Positions 15,374 through 23,974 of a stretch of DNA of 36,220 nucleotides are shown here, piece by piece (within the stretch, counting starts at the first letter, position 1; each line of letters opens with the position of its first letter). The notes beneath the pieces were generated by a model, which did no database searches, had not been told where the DNA came from, and was given only the letters and a program-made list of their open reading frames with translations. The stretch lies in the NCBI GenBank assembly GCA_012514185.1, contig JAAZAT010000103.1, positions 1 to 36,220 of the forward strand, read 5' to 3'. The position numbers and the translations under genes are program-made. Origin of the DNA: Spirochaetales bacterium. Its GTDB lineage: Bacteria; Spirochaetota; Spirochaetia; Sphaerochaetales; Sphaerochaetaceae.

Positions 15374-16337
15374 ATTTTTACCCCTCGAAGCAGCGCTGAA
15401 GCGCCTGAACTATCAACTGGACCGAATCATGCCGCTGCTCACCCCCAGTGGAGTCATCCTGGGCCTTTTGCTTGGTTCACGGGTTGCGTGGATGAAACCA
15501 TCGGTCACCATCCTCTTCGCAATCATTACCTTCATCGGAGGATTGGGGATCAATTCCAATGCCTTCTTCAAGGTAATAAGGAAACCAAAAGCAATTTTTG
15601 TATTCATCATCGGTGCAAACTTCGTCATGCCGCTGCTCACCTATGCCATGGCTTCTACGATATTCAGAAACCAACAAGAGATTGCAACCGGCCTGATCTT
15701 GCTCATGTCCATACCTACTGCAATAACCGGTTATATTTGGAGTGGTATCTATAAAGGCAACGGGGCCCTCTCCTTGACCCTCATTCTTGTCTCCACCCTG
15801 CTTGCGCCCATCCTCACCCCGTACACGGTGAGCCTGCTTGCCAATACTTCGGTGCGCATCGACACAGCCGGGATGATGGTCTCTCTCCTTATCATGGTGG
15901 TGGTTCCCTCGGTAGCCGGGATCTTGATCAATAATGCAACCAAAGGCACGGTCAATGATCATATCACCCCCTGCCTCAAGCCGTTTTCCAAAATCGGCCT
16001 TTTCCTCATTATCGTGATCAACACCGCCCAAGTTTCCGAGCGGCTTTTGGCCAATGCTTCATGGGCCTACCTGCCCATCGCCCTGACCTGTGCATTTCTT
16101 GCCGTGATCGCCTATCCCATCTCCCATACCCTGGGGAGAATCGCCGGCCTTGGAGTGGAGGAGAGCAAAAGCATCACCTTTGCCTCTTCAATGCGCAACA
16201 TCAGTGCTGCACTGGTCCTTGCAATCGCCTACTTCCCGGCTGAAACAGCCCTTCCGGTAATTTTCGGCATCGTTTTCCAACAGAGCACTTGTGCCGTGAT
16301 GGCATATGTTCTCTATGGAAGAAAGAAAACCAAGTGA
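15366..16337 (+). CDS. BASS/SBF-family transporter, candidate hexuronate uptake
   Basis: A 323-residue integral membrane protein with about nine to ten hydrophobic helices. It belongs to the bile acid:sodium symporter (SBF/BASS) superfamily: the N-terminal LDRIMPLLTPSGVILGLLLG, the internal FIGGLGINSNAF, and the C-terminal FASSMRNISAALVLA segment, typical of the crossover helix region. The ATG at 15366 is chosen. A longer frame from a TTG at 15273 would include the promoter and operator and has no ribosome site. There is almost no Shine-Dalgarno sequence, in line with a leaderless start. It is the first gene of an operon for galacturonate breakdown, where MFS ExuT or TRAP carriers are usual, so a uronate substrate is inferred from position. 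The fold is likely; the substrate is uncertain. Confidence 0.72.
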   Translation: MFQFLPLEAALKRLNYQLDRIMPLLTPSGVILGLLLGSRVAWMKPSVTILFAIITFIGGLGINSNAFFKVIRKPKAIFVFIIGANFVMPLLTYAMASTIFRNQQEIATGLILLMSIPTAITGYIWSGIYKGNGALSLTLILVSTLLAPILTPYTVSLLANTSVRIDTAGMMVSLLIMVVVPSVAGILINNATKGTVNDHITPCLKPFSKIGLFLIIVINTAQVSERLLANASWAYLPIALTCAFLAVIAYPISHTLGRIAGLGVEESKSITFASSMRNISAALVLAIAYFPAETALPVIFGIVFQQSTCAVMAYVLYGRKKTK

Positions 16338-16367
16338 TATAGCAAACCAACAAAAGGAGCATAGCCT

Positions 16368-17852
16368 ATGCAGTCAATCACCAGTGTTCATCAGAGTGTA
16401 CAGAGAAAAGAAAAGGTCCTTCAGTTCGGAGAGGGAAACTTCCTCCGTGCGTTCGTTGATTGGATGATCGACATCCTCAATGAGAAGACCGACTTCAATG
16501 GAAATGTAGTCCTCGTCCAGCCCCTGGACCGGGGCCTCAGCGATATGATCAACGCCCAGAAGGGCTTGTACACCACCGTTCTCAGGGGTGTCCAGAACCA
16601 GAAGACAGTCGAAGAGTACCGGACAATCAACAGCGTCAGCCGCTGTCTGAATCCGTACAAAGCCGATGATTACCAAGAGTATATGAAGCTCGCCTCCAGT
16701 GAGGACCTGCGCTTCATCGTCTCCAACACCACCGAGGCCGGCATCAGCTACCACAGCGGTGACAAGCTGTCCGACGAGCCGCAGGTCTCCTTCCCCGCCA
16801 AGGTGTGCGCCTTTCTCTACAAGCGCTACCAAGCCTTCGAGGGAGCCTTGGACAAAGGCTTGATCATCATCCCCTGTGAACTCATCGACAAGAACGGGGA
16901 CAACCTGAAGCGCATCGTCAAGCAGTATGCACAGGAGTGGAACCTGGAGGCAGGCTTCATGAACTGGCTCGACGAAGCGTGCGATTTCTGCAACTCGCTG
17001 GTCGACCGCATCGTTCCCGGATATCCGAGAGCCGAAGCCGAGGCGATCTGCAAGAAGCTGGGGTATCAGGACAACCTGCTCGACTCGGCTGAGATTTTCC
17101 ATCTGTGGGTCATTGAATGTCACAAGAGCTTCCACGAGGATGAACTGCCGTTCAACAAGGCAGGCCTGAATGTGGTGTGGACCAACGACATGAGCTTCTA
17201 CCGCACCCGCAAGGTCCGCATCCTCAACGGGGCCCATACCATGAGCGTGCTGGCAGCCTATCAGGCCGGCCATGAGACCGTCCAGGATTGCATCGCCGAC
17301 AAGGCGCTTCTCTATCCATTCATGTATCAAGGCATTTTTGAAGAAATCATACCCTCGATGGATGGATCGAAAGCAGAGCTTGAGGCGTATGCAGCCGATG
17401 TATTGGAACGCTTTGAGAATCCCTACAATCCTCATCAGCTGCTTTCCATATCGCTGAACTCGGTCTCCAAGTTCAAAACCAGGAATCTTCCTTCCCTCTT
17501 GGGGTATAGGGAAAAGGTCGGCAAACTGCCCAAGCGGCTGGTCTTTGCACTTTCCGCTTTGATCAGCTTCTACGAAGGAACCGAGTATGAAGGTTCAGCC
17601 CTCAGGGGAAGCAGGGAGGGTGAGACCTACCTGATCCAGGACAGCCCTGAGATTCTTGAGGTCTTCGCTTCTCTCTATGCCGAGGGAGGCAGTCCGAAGG
17701 CAAAGGCACAGCGCCTTGCCAAGGCAGTATTGTCCAATACCGCCTGGTGGGCCCAGGACCTGACCAAGGTCGAAGGACTCGAGCAGGCGGTGGCTGCAAA
17801 CCTCGAGGCTATCTGGACAGTCGGTATGAAAGAGGCCCTTGCCTCTCTCTAA
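16368..17852 (+). CDS. uxaB: tagaturonate reductase (altronate oxidoreductase)
   Basis: A 494-residue NAD-dependent enzyme of the mannitol dehydrogenase (polyol-specific long-chain) family, EC 1.1.1.58. It reduces D-tagaturonate to D-altronate in the galacturonate branch. Near-invariant UxaB motifs are VLQFGEGNFLRAFVDWM (residues 17-33) and KVRILNGAHT (282-291), containing the family catalytic pattern K-x4-N-x2-H (Lys282, Asn287, His290). Length matches E. coli UxaB (about 483) and motif details favour it over fructuronate reductase UxuB. AAAGGAG precedes the ATG. It lies 30 bases after the transporter and 19 bases before uxaA. Confidence 0.93.
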   Translation: MQSITSVHQSVQRKEKVLQFGEGNFLRAFVDWMIDILNEKTDFNGNVVLVQPLDRGLSDMINAQKGLYTTVLRGVQNQKTVEEYRTINSVSRCLNPYKADDYQEYMKLASSEDLRFIVSNTTEAGISYHSGDKLSDEPQVSFPAKVCAFLYKRYQAFEGALDKGLIIIPCELIDKNGDNLKRIVKQYAQEWNLEAGFMNWLDEACDFCNSLVDRIVPGYPRAEAEAICKKLGYQDNLLDSAEIFHLWVIECHKSFHEDELPFNKAGLNVVWTNDMSFYRTRKVRILNGAHTMSVLAAYQAGHETVQDCIADKALLYPFMYQGIFEEIIPSMDGSKAELEAYAADVLERFENPYNPHQLLSISLNSVSKFKTRNLPSLLGYREKVGKLPKRLVFALSALISFYEGTEYEGSALRGSREGETYLIQDSPEILEVFASLYAEGGSPKAKAQRLAKAVLSNTAWWAQDLTKVEGLEQAVAANLEAIWTVGMKEALASL

Positions 17853-17871
17853 CAAAGCAAAAGGAGCAGTT

Positions 17872-19398
17872 ATGCAGACATATTCCGTTTTAAAGGTCCA
17901 TCCCGATGACTCGGTTGCAGTTGCCATCCGTCCCCTTGCAAAAGGGGATGTGGTCGATGTTGCAGGCCTCAAGATCTCCCTTGTCACCGATATCCCCTCC
18001 GGCCACAAGTTCGCCCTCAAGGCCCTTGTGCAAGGTGAAAAAATCATCAAGTACGGCGCTCCGATCGGGTATGCCGTCACCGATATCGCCTCTGGCGATC
18101 ATGTGCATGCCAGCAATATCAAAACCACGCTCAGCGAACATGCCGAGTATGGATACGACAAGGAGCTTTCAGAGCGTTTTGCACACAAGGCGGAGCAGCT
18201 CAGAGTAACATGGGAAGGCAAGGTTCCCACCATCAAGGCGTATCGTAGAGCGAACGGGACCATCGGCATCCGCAACGAACTTTGGATTGTTCCGACCGTC
18301 GGATGTGTCAATAAGATTGCAGAGAACCTGGTTTCATGGGCTCAGCAAAACCTGAAGAAGGAACCCTTCTACGATGGGATCCACGTCTGGTCGCACCCCT
18401 ACGGGTGTTCCCAGCTCGGGGACGACCATGAGGCGACACGCACCATCCTTTCCGATCTCGTTCACCACCCCAATGCAGGCGGTGTCCTGGTACTCTCCCT
18501 TGGTTGCGAAAACAATACCCCGGAATCTTTCCGTGCCCTGGTGGGCAAGGTTGACGAGAACCGGGTGAAGTTCCTCACCACCCAGGAAGTCAGTGATGAG
18601 CTGGAGGAGAGCAAGCGGCTCTTGACCGAGCTGTATGAGGCAATGCGAGACGACAAACGTGAGGATGTCGGCATGGACAACCTCATCGTCGGCTTCAAGT
18701 GCGGCGGCAGCGACGGGTTGAGCGGCATCACGGCAAATCCCTTGGTCGGTCGTTTCTGCGATGCACTGACGGCCATGGGCGGTACGGGAATCCTGACCGA
18801 GGTTCCCGAGATGTTCGGAGCGGAGCAGCTGTTGATGAACCGTGCGGTGGATGAGCAGGTGTACAACCAGATTGTCGCCCTGATCAACAACTTCAAGCAG
18901 TACTTTGTAAAGCACGATCAGGTTGTGTATGAAAATCCCTCTCCGGGCAACAAGGCCGGCGGCATATCCACCCTTGAGGACAAGAGCCTTGGCTGCATCC
19001 AGAAAGGCGGTCAGGCCATGATCACCGATGTCCTTGGGTATGGGGATCGCATCAAGAAGCGGGGGCTCAACCTGCTCAACGGCCCGGGCAACGACATTGT
19101 CTCCACCACCGCCCTTACCGCTTGCGGCTCCCATATCATCCTCTTCACCACCGGCCGAGGGACACCCCTTGGCGCCCCGGTGCCGACGATCAAGATTGCT
19201 TCAAACAGCGCACTTGCAGAAAAGAAGGCGAATTGGATTGATTTCGATGCCGGGCGTCTCTTGCGGGAGGACGAAGAGACAGTCCTTGCCGACTTCATCA
19301 CCCTCATCCAAAGGGTTGCAAGCGGCGAGGCAATGGCAAAGAATGAAGAAAACGGGTATGCCGAAATTTCACTGTTCAAGGATGGGGTCATCCTCTAA
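17872..19398 (+). CDS. uxaA: altronate dehydratase
   Basis: A 508-residue metal-dependent dehydratase, EC 4.2.1.7, converting D-altronate to 2-keto-3-deoxygluconate. An N-terminal SAF domain (about 1-90, ending GDHVHASNIKTTLSE) is followed by the altronate/galactarate dehydratase body, with RANGTIGIRNELWIVPTVGC, HPYGCSQLGDDHEATR, GFKCGGSDGLSGITANP and LNGPGNDIVSTTALTACG. The conserved Cys and His residues in these blocks are the expected metal-site region. The ATG at 17872 is chosen (AAAGGAG 6-7 bases upstream) rather than one 11 codons earlier that would overlap uxaB. Length fits E. coli UxaA (about 495). Confidence 0.93.
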   Translation: MQTYSVLKVHPDDSVAVAIRPLAKGDVVDVAGLKISLVTDIPSGHKFALKALVQGEKIIKYGAPIGYAVTDIASGDHVHASNIKTTLSEHAEYGYDKELSERFAHKAEQLRVTWEGKVPTIKAYRRANGTIGIRNELWIVPTVGCVNKIAENLVSWAQQNLKKEPFYDGIHVWSHPYGCSQLGDDHEATRTILSDLVHHPNAGGVLVLSLGCENNTPESFRALVGKVDENRVKFLTTQEVSDELEESKRLLTELYEAMRDDKREDVGMDNLIVGFKCGGSDGLSGITANPLVGRFCDALTAMGGTGILTEVPEMFGAEQLLMNRAVDEQVYNQIVALINNFKQYFVKHDQVVYENPSPGNKAGGISTLEDKSLGCIQKGGQAMITDVLGYGDRIKKRGLNLLNGPGNDIVSTTALTACGSHIILFTTGRGTPLGAPVPTIKIASNSALAEKKANWIDFDAGRLLREDEETVLADFITLIQRVASGEAMAKNEENGYAEISLFKDGVIL

Positions 19399-19422
19399 GG
19401 ACACACAATAAGGAGAAACATC

Positions 19423-20826
19423 ATGAAAAAGTTTATGGATGAGCATTTTTTACTCCAGACCAAAACCGCTCAGACCCTCTATCATGAGTATGCCAAGGAT
19501 GCAATGATCTTTGACTACCATTGTCACCTCATTCCAAGCGAAATCGCCAACAACAAACGGTTCACCACCATCACCGATGCCTGGCTTGGCGGAGACCATT
19601 ACAAGTGGAGAGCCATGAGGGCCAACGGAACACCCGAAGAACTGGTGACCGGCAAGGATGCCGATCCCTTCGATAAGTTCATGGCATGGGCGTCCACCAT
19701 GGAACATGCTTTAGGCAATCCGCTCTATCACTGGACTCATTTGGAGTTGCAGCGCTACTTCGGCATTCATGAAGTGCTGAACACCAAGAGTGCAAAATCC
19801 ATCTACGAGGAAGCAAACCGGCAGTTCAAGGAAAACGAGAACCTATCGGTCAAGGGCATCATGAAGCAGTTCAAGGTCTATGCAGTGGGGACGACCGATG
19901 ATCCAGCCGATGACCTTGCTTTCCATGGCCAGATCGCCAAACAGAAGGACTTCCCTGCAAAAGTTATTCCCTCCTACCGCCCCGACAAGGCTTTGAATAT
20001 TGAGAAGGACACCTTCCTTTCCTATATCGACAGCTTGGCAAAGGCCAGCGGGAAGAGAATCGAGCGGGCCACTGATGTCGTCGAAGCTCTCATCGACCGT
20101 CTCGATTTCTTTGTAAGCATGGGCTGCAAAGCATCCGACCACGCTCTCATAACCGCTCCCGCCATTTTCAAGAGTGAGAGCGATGTGAACGCAATCTTTG
20201 CAAAGAAACTGGCAGGGGCGACGCTCTCCTTGGAGGAAGTGGAGGCCTATAAGACCTTTGTACTCACCCATCTGGCTAAAGCGTATGCAAAGCGGGACAT
20301 CGCAATGCAGCTGCACTTTGCCGCCATCCGTGACAACAACGGCATGATGTTCAAGAAACTCGGACCCGATACAGGGTATGACGCTTCCCATGATAAGGAA
20401 CTGGCTGCCTCCCTCTCTTCATTCTTGAACAACCTCTCAGCCACAGGCGAAGTGCCCAAGACCATTCTGTACACCCTCAATCCCAAGGACTATTACTCCC
20501 TGGCTACGTTAATGGGTTGCTACCAGGATGGAATCCCGGGTAAAATGCAACTTGGCTCAGCCTGGTGGTTCGCAGACCACAAGGACGGCATGGAAGAGCA
20601 GATGAGAATCCTGGGCAATGTGGGACTCCTTCCCCGTTTCATCGGAATGCTCACCGACAGCCGATCCTTCCTCTCCTACTCCCGCCACGAGTATTTCAGA
20701 AGGATTCTCTGCAATATGTTCGGCACCTGGGCGGAAGAGGGCGAGGTTCCCTACGACCTCCAGATGCTCGGCAAGGTCGTACAGGACATCTCTTTCGGCA
20801 ATGCCAAAGCCTATTTTGAAGGGTAA
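19423..20826 (+). CDS. uxaC: glucuronate/galacturonate isomerase
   Basis: A 467-residue uronate isomerase, EC 5.3.1.12, an amidohydrolase-fold enzyme that turns D-galacturonate into D-tagaturonate (and D-glucuronate into D-fructuronate). The metal-binding HxH is His33-Cys-His35 in MIFDYHCHLIPSEIANNKRF. Other family blocks are AWLGGDHYKWRAMRANG, LHFAAIRDNNGMMFKKLGPD and GSAWWFADHKDGMEEQM, and the C-terminal DSRSFLSYSRHEYFRRILC. Length equals E. coli UxaC (about 470). AAGGAG lies before the ATG. It starts 24 bases after uxaA and ends 4 bases before the regulator gene. Confidence 0.95.
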   Translation: MKKFMDEHFLLQTKTAQTLYHEYAKDAMIFDYHCHLIPSEIANNKRFTTITDAWLGGDHYKWRAMRANGTPEELVTGKDADPFDKFMAWASTMEHALGNPLYHWTHLELQRYFGIHEVLNTKSAKSIYEEANRQFKENENLSVKGIMKQFKVYAVGTTDDPADDLAFHGQIAKQKDFPAKVIPSYRPDKALNIEKDTFLSYIDSLAKASGKRIERATDVVEALIDRLDFFVSMGCKASDHALITAPAIFKSESDVNAIFAKKLAGATLSLEEVEAYKTFVLTHLAKAYAKRDIAMQLHFAAIRDNNGMMFKKLGPDTGYDASHDKELAASLSSFLNNLSATGEVPKTILYTLNPKDYYSLATLMGCYQDGIPGKMQLGSAWWFADHKDGMEEQMRILGNVGLLPRFIGMLTDSRSFLSYSRHEYFRRILCNMFGTWAEEGEVPYDLQMLGKVVQDISFGNAKAYFEG

Positions 20827-20830
20827 ACCG

Positions 20831-21619
20831 ATGACAAAGAAAGAAACCGATTCAGGAAGCGAAAAGATGCAAACCAGCGGGGTGATACGCACCATCGCCA
20901 TCCTTGAAACACTCTCCAGGCATCAAACCATCAATCTGGAAAGTCTGGCAAAGGAAACGAAATTGCCAAAAGCCACCCTGCTTCGGTTCCTCTCTACATT
21001 GGTCAACCTTGGGTATGTCTATCGCTCTCCCAGCGACCTCTACAGTCTTACGCTGAAGATGTTCAGCGTGGGGTCCCACGGACTCGAGCATATCGACCTC
21101 ATCCAAATCGCCAACCCCATCGCACAACAACTGTGCGAGGAGCTTGGCGAGACGGTCCATATGGGAGTGCTGGAGGAGGACGAGGCGGTATACATCCTCA
21201 AGAAGGAATCGTCATTCACCATCCGCATGTACTCACGGGTGGGAAAGACCATTCCCCTGTACTGTACCGCCATCGGCAAGATTCTTCTCAGTGACATGAA
21301 CGAGCGTGAACTATCCAGCTACCTTGACAAGGTGAGTCTCAAGCCCTTTACACCGAATACCCTTCGAGACAGCCAAGCCCTCAAGCAGGAGCTTACGCTG
21401 ATCCGAAGCCAGGGTTGGGCGTGGGACAATGAGGAGCACGAGATGGGAACGCTGTGCATTGGAGCCCCAATCAGGGACTATACCGGCAAAACGATAGCTG
21501 CCATGAGTGTCTCCTGGCCGCTGTTCAGGTTCAATCTTGAGGAGAAACAACGGATCGTCTCCTCGATACTCAAAGCCTGTACCAGTCTTTCCAAGCTGCT
21601 CGGCTGGACCGAGGAATAA
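20831..21619 (+). CDS. kdgR: IclR-family regulator, KdgR-like
   Basis: A 262-residue IclR-type regulator: N-terminal winged helix (about 15-75, with LESLAKETKLPKATLLRFLS as the HTH and LVNLGYVYRS as the wing), then the effector domain (ETVHMGVLEEDEAVYILKKE, YCTAIGKILLS, GTLCIGAPIRDYTGKTIAAM). Length matches E. coli KdgR (263). The ATG at 20831 is supported by GAAGGG 8 bases upstream and by the 4-base gap after uxaC. Known KdgR proteins sense 2-keto-3-deoxygluconate. Two KdgR-type palindromes sit at the promoters of this operon and of kdgK/kdgA, so an autoregulated pathway repressor is the best reading. The symbol is by context and family, not by proof. Confidence 0.75.
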   Translation: MTKKETDSGSEKMQTSGVIRTIAILETLSRHQTINLESLAKETKLPKATLLRFLSTLVNLGYVYRSPSDLYSLTLKMFSVGSHGLEHIDLIQIANPIAQQLCEELGETVHMGVLEEDEAVYILKKESSFTIRMYSRVGKTIPLYCTAIGKILLSDMNERELSSYLDKVSLKPFTPNTLRDSQALKQELTLIRSQGWAWDNEEHEMGTLCIGAPIRDYTGKTIAAMSVSWPLFRFNLEEKQRIVSSILKACTSLSKLLGWTEE

Positions 21620-21627
21620 GGACACAT

Positions 21628-21656
21628 CATCCCTGAGCGATCAGGGATGTTTTTTT
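21628..21656 (+). terminator. Rho-independent terminator of the uxa operon
   Basis: A perfect 9-bp stem CATCCCTGA / TCAGGGATG closed by a GCGA tetraloop is followed by seven T (21650-21656). It lies 9 bases after the kdgR stop and ends the transporter-uxaBAC-kdgR transcript. Confidence 0.93.
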
Positions 21657-21658
21657 AT

Positions 21659-21677
21659 CGATGGTGTAGTACCATCG
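21659..21677. promoter_or_regulatory. perfect palindrome before the oxidoreductase gene
   Basis: CGATGGT-GTAGT-ACCATCG has 7-bp arms and a 5-base centre. It starts 2 bases after the T-run of the uxa terminator and ends 19 bases before the ATG of the oxidoreductase gene. It has the size and symmetry of a repressor site, but no good -35/-10 pair fits in the short gap, so it could instead be a leader hairpin on read-through mRNA. Confidence 0.45.
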
Positions 21678-21695
21678 TAGCAAAAGGAGTGAGCC

Positions 21696-22673
21696 ATGCA
21701 GAAAATTCGTTGGGGGATGATCGGGTGCGGTTCGGTCACTGAAGTAAAGAGCGGCCCGGGATTCCAGAAAGCAGAGGGGTCCACCTTGGTTGCCGTCACA
21801 AGCCGCTCGCCGCAAAAAGCCCGTGACTATGCCATGCGCCATGGGATTCCCAAATGGTACGATAACGCCCAAGACCTCATCGATGACCCGGAGGTGGATG
21901 CCGTCTATATCGCCACCCATCCCGATTCACACTACTCCTATACCCTGCTGGTCGCACAAAGCGGCAAGCCGGTGTACTGCGAGAAGCCTTTGGGAATCTC
22001 TTCATCCCAAAGCCGGGAAATGGTGGATTTCTGCAACCAGAAAGGTGTGCCGTTTTTCAGCGCCTACTATCGCCGTGCGCTTCCCAAGTACCTGATGATC
22101 AAGAGCATGATAGACGGCAAACAGTATGGGGATGTACGGGCTGTGCATGTTTTCATGCAACAGGCCATCAAGGAAGAGGACAAGCAAGGCGGCGGAACTT
22201 GGCGGGTGCGCCCTGATGTGTCCGGGGGAGGGAAATTCCACGATGTAGGCTCGCATGCCCTGGACCTCATCGACTGGATGTTCGGCCCCATTGTCGAGGC
22301 ATGCGGACAAGGACTCAACCAGAGCAAGGCCTATCATGCAGATGATCTGGTCTATGGGCACTTCAAGACCGAGAAGGGAATTCCAGGTACCGGACTGTGG
22401 TGTTTCAATACCTTCAAGGATGAGGATGCCACCCATATATACCTTGAAAAGGCCAGAATTTCCTACTCCGTACTCGATATTGGCCAACCTATTACCGTTG
22501 CCACCGAACAGGGAGTACAGACCCTTGCCGTTCCCCAGCCGCCCCAGCATGTCGCCCAACCACTTATCCAGACCATTGTGGACCAGCTGCTGGGCAAGGG
22601 GACCTGTCCCAGTACCGGAGAGAGCGGGGCGAGAACCGATGTTGTTCTGGACCGCCTGATCGGCAGACTCTAG
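21696..22673 (+). CDS. Gfo/Idh/MocA-family oxidoreductase
   Basis: A 325-residue NAD(P)-dependent sugar dehydrogenase-type enzyme. The Rossmann fold begins with RWGMIGCGSVTEV (nucleotide loop Gly10-Cys11-Gly12). The family signature YCEKPLG (94-100) carries the Lys97-Pro98 pair. The C-terminal sheet domain contains GGGKFHDVGSHALDLIDWMFG, with the His residues usually at the active site. Substrate is not predictable; relatives act on glucose, inositol, uronates and others. AAAGGAG lies 8 bases before the ATG. It is followed 15 bases later by a small cupin, suggesting a two-gene unit linked by place to uronate metabolism. Confidence 0.85.
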   Translation: MQKIRWGMIGCGSVTEVKSGPGFQKAEGSTLVAVTSRSPQKARDYAMRHGIPKWYDNAQDLIDDPEVDAVYIATHPDSHYSYTLLVAQSGKPVYCEKPLGISSSQSREMVDFCNQKGVPFFSAYYRRALPKYLMIKSMIDGKQYGDVRAVHVFMQQAIKEEDKQGGGTWRVRPDVSGGGKFHDVGSHALDLIDWMFGPIVEACGQGLNQSKAYHADDLVYGHFKTEKGIPGTGLWCFNTFKDEDATHIYLEKARISYSVLDIGQPITVATEQGVQTLAVPQPPQHVAQPLIQTIVDQLLGKGTCPSTGESGARTDVVLDRLIGRL

Positions 22674-22688
22674 AGAGGAGACTTCACC

Positions 22689-23024
22689 ATGTTTGTATCA
22701 CATCGCGACCTCATCGAGAAAAAACAGATTTCCGAATTAATCACCAAGCAGATTTTGGTCGGCCCCAAGGAGGGCTGGAAAGACCATGTGATGAGAATGT
22801 TTACGCTGGAAAAAGGAGGAAAGGCTCCCCGCCACTCCCACCCCTGGCAGCATATCATCTATGCAGTCGAGGGGAAGGGAAACCTCTATATGGAAGGCAA
22901 GGATTACCCGCTGAAGGCAGGTTCGGTAGCCTATGTCCCCGATGACGCCGACCATCAGGTCTCCAATGCATCAGATGAGAGGTTCGTCTTCATCTGCATT
23001 GTTCCCGAACGGGGCGACCGGTAA
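22689..23024 (+). CDS. small single-domain cupin
   Basis: A 111-residue single cupin_2 barrel. Motif 1 is PRHSHPWQHIIYAVEG with candidate metal ligands His49, His51 and His55; motif 2 is AGSVAYVPDDADHQVSN with His88. Function cannot be fixed. KdgF, which linearises unsaturated galacturonate in pectin pathways, is a cupin of the same size with a closely similar PRHSHPHEQ motif, but the residue pattern here (WQH instead of HEQ) is different. A KdgF-like or sugar-epimerase-like role is possible given the GH105 and Uxa genes nearby. GAGGAG precedes the ATG. It ends 5 bases from the convergent AEC gene. Confidence 0.8.
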   Translation: MFVSHRDLIEKKQISELITKQILVGPKEGWKDHVMRMFTLEKGGKAPRHSHPWQHIIYAVEGKGNLYMEGKDYPLKAGSVAYVPDDADHQVSNASDERFVFICIVPERGDR

Positions 23025-23029
23025 GGATC

Positions 23030-23965
23030 CTAGAAGAACCCCAAGGCCATCAGAAGGGAAATCCAGAGAAACAAGCTGAGCAGGGACAAGGCGGTGGTGA
23101 ATACGACGATTTGTCCCGCCAGTTCTGCATCCCCATTCATCTGTTGGGCCATGGTGTAGGACGATACCGCCGTCGGAGAGGCATACATTGCCATCAAGAG
23201 GATCAACTCAAGCCCTCTGAATCCAAAAAGAATGGCTGCAGTGATTCCGATCGCCGGAACTATCACCAGTCTATTGAGCACCCCGAGGACCAATGGTTTT
23301 TGGTTTGTCCTCACCGAGGAGAAGGTTACCGACGCTCCCAGAATGACCAAGGCAAGAGGAGTTGCAATATCGGCAATTTCGAAGACAACCCCTTCAAGGC
23401 TTTGAGGCAGCTTGATGCCGACAATGGCACACAACAGCCCCAAAAATCCCCCGATGACAATCGGATTGAGAACAATGCCTTTTAAAATCTTTTTTCCATC
23501 GGGTGCATTGCCCCTGAAATACTCAAGGATGACCACGCTGAGCACATTGATCACTGGAACTACTACGCCAACCATCAAAGAGGCGATGCCCGCACTGGTT
23601 CCTCCATACAAGGTGGCGGCCATCGGCATGCCGAAGAAGATGAAATTGCTCCTGCAAATACCCTGCACCAGCACTCCTCGTTTCGCATTATCCGGTTCCA
23701 GACGGGGAATGAGCAGCATATAGAAGCTCACCATCACAATCAAGGAAAGAACCGCATACCACAATAAATTAAAAGAGGTGATGGTGGAAAAGTCGGTTTT
23801 GTAGATGTTTGAAAAGAGCAACGTGGGCAGAAAGACACGAAACACCACGTTGTTCATCTCCTTCAGTGTTTTTTCGGAGAGAAACTTCAGGCTCCGAATA
23901 CCATACCCAAGGGCGATTTTTGCAAACAGTGGAAAGAGGACCGAGAATGCAGTGGAAAATATCAT
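23030..23965 (-). CDS. AEC-family transporter
   Basis: A 311-residue membrane protein of the auxin efflux carrier (AEC/Mem_trans) family, with ten hydrophobic helices in two repeats. Typical parts are FSTAFSVLFPLFAKIALGYG at the N-terminus, NNVVFRVFLPTLLFSNIYKTDF, RSNFIFFGMPMAATLYG and LVILGASVTFSS. Bacterial members move malate, malonate or other organic anions, but no substrate can be assigned. AAGGA lies 8 bases before the ATG at 23965, inside the end of the upstream gene's spacer; the 9-base gap indicates co-transcription with the His-tail protein. Confidence 0.87.
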   Translation of the reverse strand: MIFSTAFSVLFPLFAKIALGYGIRSLKFLSEKTLKEMNNVVFRVFLPTLLFSNIYKTDFSTITSFNLLWYAVLSLIVMVSFYMLLIPRLEPDNAKRGVLVQGICRSNFIFFGMPMAATLYGGTSAGIASLMVGVVVPVINVLSVVILEYFRGNAPDGKKILKGIVLNPIVIGGFLGLLCAIVGIKLPQSLEGVVFEIADIATPLALVILGASVTFSSVRTNQKPLVLGVLNRLVIVPAIGITAAILFGFRGLELILLMAMYASPTAVSSYTMAQQMNGDAELAGQIVVFTTALSLLSLFLWISLLMALGFF

Positions 23966-23974
23966 GTTTAGTCC

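Noticed and set aside
16374-17435. A minus-strand frame of 353 codons opposite uxaB.
   Set aside because: uxaB has diagnostic catalytic motifs on the other strand; the antisense product resembles nothing.
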